Source of the DNA: CAVVZJ01 sp963752755 | Lineage (GTDB): Bacteria; Planctomycetota; Planctomycetia; Isosphaerales; Isosphaeraceae | Direction of reading: 5' to 3' | DNA length: 64,000 nt | Assembly (NCBI GenBank): GCA_963752755.1 | Contig: CAVVZJ010000022.1 | Span: 372,001 to 436,000 of the forward strand | Shown: piece by piece, positions 57,233 to 64,000 of the stretch | Position numbering within the stretch: position 1 is the first letter of the stretch | How the letters are laid out: each line of letters opens with the position of its first letter | The notes under the pieces: generated by a model | What the model saw: the letters and a program-made list of their open reading frames with translations, nothing else | What the model was told of the DNA's origin: nothing | The model's database searches: none | Translations under genes and position numbers: made by a program

Positions 57233-59572
57233 TTAGTCGGCGGTGGGGGCCTGCCAGCGTCCGCCCCAGTGGCGTCGCATGTCGTCGAGAAGGCGGGACC
57301 AGTCGTCCTCGGACCGTCCGTGGGGGAAGGGTTCGGGACGGATCGGGCGGGTCGAGCTCCAGATCAGGTCGAACGAGCCATCATTCTGGATTCGACCGAT
57401 CCGGGCGGTCTTCCAGGCGTGGCCGTTCTCTGGATCGATCCGGACCAGTCCTTCCGGCGCCTCGATCCGGCGACCGGCCAGGGCCCCGCGGACAGCGGCG
57501 GGGTCTTCGTCGACCGGCGGCCTTCACGGCGAGCGCCCAGAGGTGGACGCCCAGGTAGGCCGCCTCGGTCGGGTCGCTCGTCTGGCGCTGGGGGCCGAAC
57601 TTGGCGTGGAAACGCTGGACGAACGCGGCGTTGGCCGGGTTGTCGAGGCTCTCAAAGTAGTTCCAGGCGGCGTAGTCGCCGGCCAACCGCCGCGGGCCGA
57701 GGGCGCGGATCTCGTTCTCGGCCAGGCTGAACGACATCGTCGGGATCGTTGGCGGGCGTGATTCCGCCGTCGCGGAGCTCGCGGAAGAAGGGCAGATTCG
57801 TGTCGCCGTTGATCGTGTTCAGGATGACGGTTGGCCCGGCCTTGCGAATCTCGTCCACGACGTCGGCCACGACCGTCGTGCCGAGCGGCAGGAACCGCTC
57901 GCCGACGATCTCGCCACCGAGCCGCTTGACCTCGTCCTTGATGATCTCGTGGGCGACGCGGGGGAAGATGTAGTCGGACCCGACGAGGAAGAACGCCCGG
58001 CCCAGGTCGGTGAAACTCCACTTCACGGCCGGAAGGATCTGCTGGTTGGGGGTGGCGCCGGTGTAGATGATGTTGGGCGAGCTTCTCGAGCCCCTCATGC
58101 TGGAGCGGATAGACCAGCAAGGCCGATATTGCTCGACCACCGGCCGGACGACCTTGCGGCTCGCGGAGGTCCAGCAGCCGAAGAGGACGCAGACCTGCTC
58201 ATCGCGGATCAGACGCTCGGCCTCGAGCGAGAAGGTCTCGGGGTCCGACTGGCCGTCGGCGATGACCGGCTCGACAATCCGGCCGAGCAGGCCGCCGGCC
58301 TGGTTGATCTCGTCAATGGCGAGCATGGCGCCGTCCAGCGTGGTGGACTCGCTCTGGGCCATGTAGCCGGTCAGCGAATGAAGCAGGCCCACCCGGATCG
58401 GCTCGCCCCGCTGCGCGGCAGCCTCGGCGAGCGGCGATCGAGCAGGATCGCGAACCCTCCCGAGGCAAAGGCGAGGCTGCCGCCCGCCGCCGCGATCCAG
58501 GCCCGCCGACTCATCCGCGACCCACCCGTCGCTGTCGGCTCCGGGGCGACGTTCGGTCGAGGCGGGCCGCGACTTCGCTGGGGCGGACCGCGCCTTCGCC
58601 GGGGCCAGCCGGCTCGCCGTTGCTGGCGAGAGCCGGCTCCCGGGGGCCGGCACGATCTCGGCCAGTAGCGCCTCCAGGTCGGCGAGCATCTCCCAGAGCG
58701 TTCTGATACCGATCTTCCGGGGCCTTCGCCATGGCTCGCCGCACGACCCCGGCGCAACCCTCCGGAAGGGCCGGCGCCACCTCGCGAGGGTCGGGCACCG
58801 GCTTGTAGCAATGCGCGAACATCAATTGCGGCGTGCTGGTCGAGCCGCCGTAGGGCCCTTCGCCGGTCAGCAGGGAATAGTAGGTGGCGCCCAGCGAGTA
58901 GATGTCCGTCCGGTGGTCCACGGGCGACGACTGGCACTGTTCCGGGCTCATATAAGCCGGCGTGCCCACGACCCGGCCGGCGGCCGTGAGCGAGGCCCCG
59001 AGGCTCTCGACAAGCTTGGCCAGGCCGAAGTCGGTGATCTTGGCCTGGCCGTCGCGGCTGCGGAGGATGTTGGCCGGCTTGATGTCCCGGTGGATCATCC
59101 CGGCCGCATGCGCCGCGGCCAGGCCCCGGCAGGCGTCGGCGACGAACCGCGTCGCCTCATCCCAGCGCAAGGGTCCGTCCTTGAGCGCCTCGGAGAGGCT
59201 ACCGCCCTCGACGTACTCCAGTACGAGGTAGCACTCGCCGTCGCGCTGGCCCATCTCGTAGATCGAGACCACGTTCGGATGCGTCAATCGGGCCGCCGCG
59301 CGGGCTTCCTGGAAGAAGCGGTCGGCCGAGGTGGAGCCGGCGAGTCCCTCGCCCAGCATCTTCACGGCCACCTTGCGGGCGAGCTGGGTGTCGATCGCCT
59401 CGTACACAATCCCCATGCCGCCCCGGCCGAGGACGCCCGTGATCAGGTGGTTGCCCAGTCGCTCACCGACGGCTTGCACCGCCGTCATCGCGGTGGCTTC
59501 GAGCACACGGGTCTCCCCCTGGGCGGAGTCACCGGGCGGGGGCGTCGGGAAGGTCGGATAGGGCTCTGGCAC
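57233..59572 (-). CDS. Ser/Thr protein kinase fused to an ABC-type (urea/amide-like) substrate-binding domain, several frameshifts
   Basis: The start is a GTG at 59572 with AGGAG upstream. The N-terminal Hanks kinase is complete: GRGGMGIVYEAIDTQLARKV with AVKML, MIHRDIKPANILRSRDGQAK (HRD), ITDFGLAKL (DFG) and GTPAYMSPEQ. A juxtamembrane helix (EMLADLEALLAEIVPAPGSR) and a basic/Ala/Pro linker lead to a probable transmembrane segment in another frame near 58450-58530 (RRAWIAAAGGSLAFASGGFA). The periplasmic-binding fold follows: EPIRVGLLHSLTGYMAQSES, AIDEINQAGGLLGRIVEPVI, IIYTGATPNQQILPAVKW, FFLVGSDYIFPRVAHEIIKD, then NYFESLDNPANAAFVQRFHA and EGLVRIDPENGHAWKTARIG. Frame changes are needed near 58690, 58530, 58440, twice at 58070-58130, near 57735 and near 57510. 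About 780 residues. Such fusions are known in planctomycetes; here the layout suggests a receptor kinase. Confidence 0.82.
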
Positions 59573-59852
59573 CGGGGGAAGCTCCTGAGCGGGACCGTCG
59601 CGGCCTCGGCCGAGGCGCGGGCGCTGGCGATCGGGCGAATCGCTTCACCAATGGGACCATAGGCCAGGTCCGCGGCCGCGTCCACTACCAACGCGTGCGT
59701 GAGCGTCGAAATGGGCCCCCGGGAAATCCGTCTCGCCGCTTCTCTCGTTCCGACCAGCTTTCCGCTTGCCCGGCGCAGGACTCGGAGCCAACCTATCCGA
59801 TGTGTTGAATCTATCACTCGAAGCGAGTCGTCCGCTCGCCGGGGAGGATCTC

Positions 59853-60365
59853 ATGGGCATCCTGTGCTTCGAGATCAAGGGGCCTCACGATTGCAGCGAA
59901 AAAGAACGTCCTGAGTTCGTCCGCCTGGTCATCACTGGAGGTCAAGTCAGAGCCAAGACGCAGGAGGATCAAGACAGGCTTCGTCGCCACGTGGGCGAGG
60001 CCCGGTGGCTGGGATTCTGCAGGGACGCGGGAACACTCGTCGGCATCGCAGCTATCAAAAAGCCCGAATCAAGTTACAGGAACGATGTCTTCAAGGCGGC
60101 AGGCGAATATAAATGGGCGTCCTACTACGAGCTGGAATTCGGCTGGGCTTACACCAGGCCCAGACACCGGAAAAAGGGAATCTGTGACATGCTCACGAGG
60201 CTGCTGATGGCCAAAGTCGAGGGCGAGCCTGTCTTTGCGACGACGCGGGTTAACAACGTCGGCATGCAGGGGATCCTGGAGAACCACGATTTCGAGCGGA
60301 TCGGCAAGGACTATCTCTCCACCAACGGTAACTACAAGCTCCGTCTCTTCGCGACGGAGTGGTAA
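59853..60365 (+). CDS. GNAT-like acetyltransferase (170 aa)
   Basis: GGGGAGGA lies four bases before the ATG at 59853; the frame is open 29 codons further upstream. The pattern is GNAT-like: RWLGFCRDAGTLVGIAAIKK (strand 2-4), YYELEFGWAYTRPRHRKKGI with the R-x-x-x-x-G/I-C acetyl-CoA loop, CDMLTRLLMAKVEGEPVFAT, and TRVNNVGMQGILENHDFERI (the N-x-G-M-Q segment of motif B). The acceptor is unknown. Codon use is noticeably less GC-biased than in its neighbours (AAAAAG, AGG, AGA-type codons), hinting at acquisition by transfer. It is convergent with groL. Confidence 0.75.
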   Translation: MGILCFEIKGPHDCSEKERPEFVRLVITGGQVRAKTQEDQDRLRRHVGEARWLGFCRDAGTLVGIAAIKKPESSYRNDVFKAAGEYKWASYYELEFGWAYTRPRHRKKGICDMLTRLLMAKVEGEPVFATTRVNNVGMQGILENHDFERIGKDYLSTNGNYKLRLFATEW

Positions 60366-60388
60366 TTCCGATGCCGCCCCCAAAAGCA

Positions 60389-60422
60389 ACGCGGGGGACC
60401 GGTCGAGCCCGGTCCCCCGCGT
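60389..60422. terminator. Bidirectional terminator hairpin (GNAT gene / groL)
   Basis: ACGCGGGGGACCGG (60389-60402) pairs perfectly over 14 bp with 60409-60422 around a 6-base loop. On the minus strand it is followed by TGCTTTTGGG, so it should end the groL transcript; it lies 24 bases past the groL stop and 24 bases past the GNAT stop. Confidence 0.8.
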
Positions 60423-60446
60423 GGTGAGGCGTTGAGCCGCCTTGGA

Positions 60447-62069
<1,623 letters not shown>

Positions 62070-62102
62070 GGCCGGATTTCTCCCGAGTGTCTCGATGTTG
62101 GG

Positions 62103-62140
62103 GATGGTCGATGCCCGATGGTCGGATGGTCGGATGGTCG
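62103..62140. repeat. Short tandem repeat in the groES-groL spacer
   Basis: GATGGTCG occurs at 62103-62110 and then three times in tandem at 62117-62140, within the 78-base spacer of the groES-groL operon. The unit number may be variable among strains; the closeness to the groL ribosome-binding site could affect its translation. Confidence 0.7.
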
Positions 62141-62147
62141 AACCGAC

Positions 62148-62447
62148 TCAGCCCTCGATGACGGCGAGGATGTCATCCTCACGCATCAGCATGACCTTTT
62201 TTTCGTCAACGCCCGGCAACTGGACCGGGTCGCCGGCATACGACGTGAACAGGACACGGTCGCCGACCTTCACCTGAAGCTCGCGACGCTTGCCGTCCTT
62301 GGTGATGCGGCCCTCGCCGACGGCCAGGATCTTGCCCTGCTGGGGCCGGTCCTTGGCGGTGTCCGGCAGCACGATCCCGCCGGCGGTCGTCTGCTTGGCC
62401 TCCTCACGCTCGACCACCACCCGATCGCCCAGTGGCTGGATCTTCAT
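62148..62447 (-). CDS. groES: Co-chaperonin GroES (10 kDa)
   Basis: The start at 62447 (AGGAGAG upstream) gives MKIQPLGDRVVVEREEAKQT; the open frame continues 53 codons further upstream without family similarity. The mobile loop (EEAKQTTAGGIVLPDTAKDR), the KILAVGEGRITKDGKRREL strand and the roof segment (VKVGDRVLFTSYAGDPVQL) are all present, and the end is VMLMREDDILAVIEG. 99 residues, intact. It forms the heptameric lid on GroEL, encoded directly downstream. Confidence 0.97.
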   Translation of the reverse strand: MKIQPLGDRVVVEREEAKQTTAGGIVLPDTAKDRPQQGKILAVGEGRITKDGKRRELQVKVGDRVLFTSYAGDPVQLPGVDEKKVMLMREDDILAVIEG

Positions 62448-62466
62448 CGATGATTCTCTCCTGATC

Positions 62467-62489
62467 GGCCCCCGATTCACTCGGGGGCC
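62467..62489 (-). promoter_or_regulatory. Hairpin in the groES leader
   Basis: GGCCCCCGA (62467-62475) pairs perfectly with TCGGGGGCC (62481-62489) around a 5-base loop, ending about 10 bases upstream of the groES Shine-Dalgarno. No CIRCE element (TTAGCACTC-N9-GAGTGCTAA) is present between groES and the next gene. The stem may act on translation or transcript stability; a heat-responsive role is only an inference. Confidence 0.45.
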
Positions 62490-62926
62490 CGCCTGGAAAC
62501 TTCCGACGATGCCCGACCTTTGCCGTGGGCATAGCGTCGCTCGGCCCCCTCCCCATGCAAGACCCGTGCCTCTCGTCCAAATCAACCCACAACGTCCAAT
62601 TCGCAAAGTAGTTACAGCGAATCGACCTCACGCCGAACCCGCCGCCGACTGCCGTTCCCGCGCCCGACCGCCCGGCGACCTGCCATTTCGGCAGACGCCC
62701 GCGACGGACGGACGGACAATGGCGCCTCTCTGGACTCCCTGGAGGCTCTGGTCGCGTCCTCGAAGCCACAATGGTTGCTGATCCGACCGTGGTCTCGAAG
62801 ACGAGATCCCAGCCACCCGCCGCTTCCGGTCGCTCGGCGGAGGGCGTATCCTGAATCAAACCCGCATGCCCTCCCCGGCGCCTTCGCGCCGCGGTTTCCG
62901 GGCTCGCCCCACCTCAGGTTTCGCAC

Positions 62927-64000
62927 ATGAAGCCGTTCCTGCCCGTTCTTGCCCTCGCCCTCCTCAACGCCCCGTCGGCCCTTCCGGCCCAGGAGGCAAC
63001 GTGCTGCGACGATTGCTGTTGCGCCACGGTCCCCGACGCCGTGAACGGCATCACTGACCGCGAGCTGGGCGCTCACATGACGTTCCTCGCCTCCGACCTG
63101 ATGCGTGGCCGCGACACCGCCTCGCCCGAGATCCGCGTCGCCGCTGAGTATCTTGCCACCCGCCTCCAGGCCGCCGGCGCCGAGCCGTCCGGCGACCCCG
63201 GCCGCGGCGGCAAGACCTACTTCCAGCGGTTCCCGCTCGAATACGTCACCCCGAAGGCGAAGGGCACGACGATGGCCTTGATCGTCGAGCGCGGCGACTC
63301 CCGACGGATCGTGCCCTGGAGCCTCTTCGCCGACTTCTCCACCTTCCCCTTCGGCCTCGCTCCCGGAGAGATCGAGGCCCCGATCGTCTTTGCTGGGCAT
63401 GGCGTGGTGGATGAGGAGCACGGCCACGACGATTACGCCGACCTCGATGTGAAGGATCGCTTCGTCCTCGTCCTCGACGGCCCGGGCGACGCGTCCCCGT
63501 CCTCGCGACGACGCGTCGGCTCGTCGGCCAAGCGAGCCGAGGCCCAGAAGCGCGGCGCCCTCGGCCTGATCGTCGTCCACAAACCGGGTGAGGCGACTCG
63601 ACCCTCGATCAATCCCGACGACCGCCGCCGCTCCTTCGACCGCCCCCGCATGAACCTCGGCGGCGGCTCCTCCTCGATCCCCGTCCTCACCCTCGAAGAC
63701 CACGCCCGCGACGTCCTCACCCGCGACGCCGATCTCGACCTCGCCGACGACGACCTCAAACCCCGCCCCCTCGACGGCCTCCGCCTCCGCTTCACCTTCG
63801 CCGCCGACCGCGAGATCAAGCACGACCGCAACGTTGTCGGTCTCTTCCCCGGCTCCGACCCCGAGAAGCAGAACGAGATCGTCATCTTCAGCGCCCACTA
63901 CGACCACGTCGGCGTCAACGACCGCGGCGAGATCTTCAACGGCTCCGACGACAACGCCTCCGGCACCAGCGCTTTGCTCGAAATCGCCGAGGCCTTCGGC
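62927..64000 (+). CDS. M28 family zinc aminopeptidase with PA domain (cut by window edge)
   Basis: The first 358 residues are visible. The N-terminus MKPFLPVLALALLNAPSALP is a signal peptide ending near PAQ-EA, immediately followed by a cysteine cluster (TCCDDCCCATVP). A helical segment (ELGAHMTFLASDLMRGRDTA, the start of M28 peptidases) leads to a protease-associated insert (about 100-230: IVFAGHGVVDEEHGHDDYAD then GALGLIVVHKPGEAT). The zinc-site motif follows: NVVGLFPGSD, IVIFSAHYDHVGV (first His) and NGSDDNASGTSALLEIAEAF (bridging Asp). The remaining zinc ligands lie beyond the edge. It is exported, and probably cleaves N-terminal residues from peptides. Confidence 0.92.
   Translation, partial: MKPFLPVLALALLNAPSALPAQEATCCDDCCCATVPDAVNGITDRELGAHMTFLASDLMRGRDTASPEIRVAAEYLATRLQAAGAEPSGDPGRGGKTYFQRFPLEYVTPKAKGTTMALIVERGDSRRIVPWSLFADFSTFPFGLAPGEIEAPIVFAGHGVVDEEHGHDDYADLDVKDRFVLVLDGPGDASPSSRRRVGSSAKRAEAQKRGALGLIVVHKPGEATRPSINPDDRRRSFDRPRMNLGGGSSSIPVLTLEDHARDVLTRDADLDLADDDLKPRPLDGLRLRFTFAADREIKHDRNVVGLFPGSDPEKQNEIVIFSAHYDHVGVNDRGEIFNGSDDNASGTSALLEIAEAFG

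Noticed and set aside
62448..62926. CIRCE operator upstream of groES
   Set aside because: No TTAGCACTC/GAGTGCTAA pair with a 9-base spacer is present; only a GC hairpin was found.

Overview
This window is high-GC bacterial DNA that almost certainly comes from a planctomycete (Planctomycetota, Isosphaera/Gemmata-like). The evidence is the set of lineage-typical families seen together: two PSCyt1/DUF1549/DUF1553 cytochrome-like proteins, two DUF1501 proteins, a DUF1559 prepilin-like protein, an ASPIC/UnbV (CRTAC1-like) FG-GAP protein, a giant surface protein with an N-terminal LEERVVLS sorting motif, and a Ser/Thr kinase fused to an ABC-type substrate-binding domain. No rRNA, tRNA, CRISPR array or intact insertion sequence was recognised.

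Layout. 1-492: start of an M16 peptidase. 493-2822: gene-poor, repeat-rich stretch holding the decayed remnant of an acyl-CoA dehydrogenase and several inverted and direct repeats. 2823-20789: planctomycete surface and respiration-like genes (zinc-ribbon protein, di-heme DUF1111 oxidoreductase, DUF1501 / unknown / PSD1 / DUF1501 operon, a small kinase-like protein, a second PSD1 protein, a TPR plus FG-GAP pair, a DUF1559 pilin-like protein and a small lipoprotein). 21057-29897: branched-chain amino-acid synthesis (ilvD, ilvB) mixed with a PNPOx-like protein, an MFS exporter, a DUF29 protein, a double-GNAT acetyltransferase and a Rieske ferredoxin. 30112-35810: signalling and DNA processing (FHA-GAF histidine kinase, thioesterase, XerC-type recombinase, an NtrC-like regulator with degenerate receiver and AAA+ domains). 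35838-43299: a stress/envelope cluster (GH15 glucoamylase, VKOR, SPW membrane protein, SDR and CPA1 antiporter on the minus strand; a glycine-zipper general-stress protein on the plus strand), heavily broken by frameshifts. 43318-50941: a signal-peptide-bearing planctomycete protein, then the fatty-acid cluster plsX-fabD-fabG-acpP-fabF, interrupted by a plus-strand cupin gene. 51487-56313: the 1608-residue BNR/PKD surface protein. 57233-59572: the kinase/substrate-binding fusion. 59853-62447: a GNAT protein, groL and groES. 62927-64000: start of an M28 peptidase.

A dominant property of the window is broken reading frames. At least a dozen conserved genes, including expected housekeeping genes such as ilvB and plsX, need one or more single-base corrections, mostly in GC-rich runs, while other long genes (ilvD, groL, fabF, the 1608-residue protein) are perfectly open. 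This looks more like draft sequence error concentrated in places than genuine gene death, although the GH15/stress cluster is damaged enough that real decay cannot be excluded. Coordinates for such genes span the whole inferred coding region across the breaks.

The observations I consider most worth following are the membrane-receptor-like architecture of the kinase/substrate-binding fusion, the NtrC-type regulator that has lost every phosphorylation residue plus GAFTGA and the sensor II arginine, and a dispersed intergenic palindrome family.
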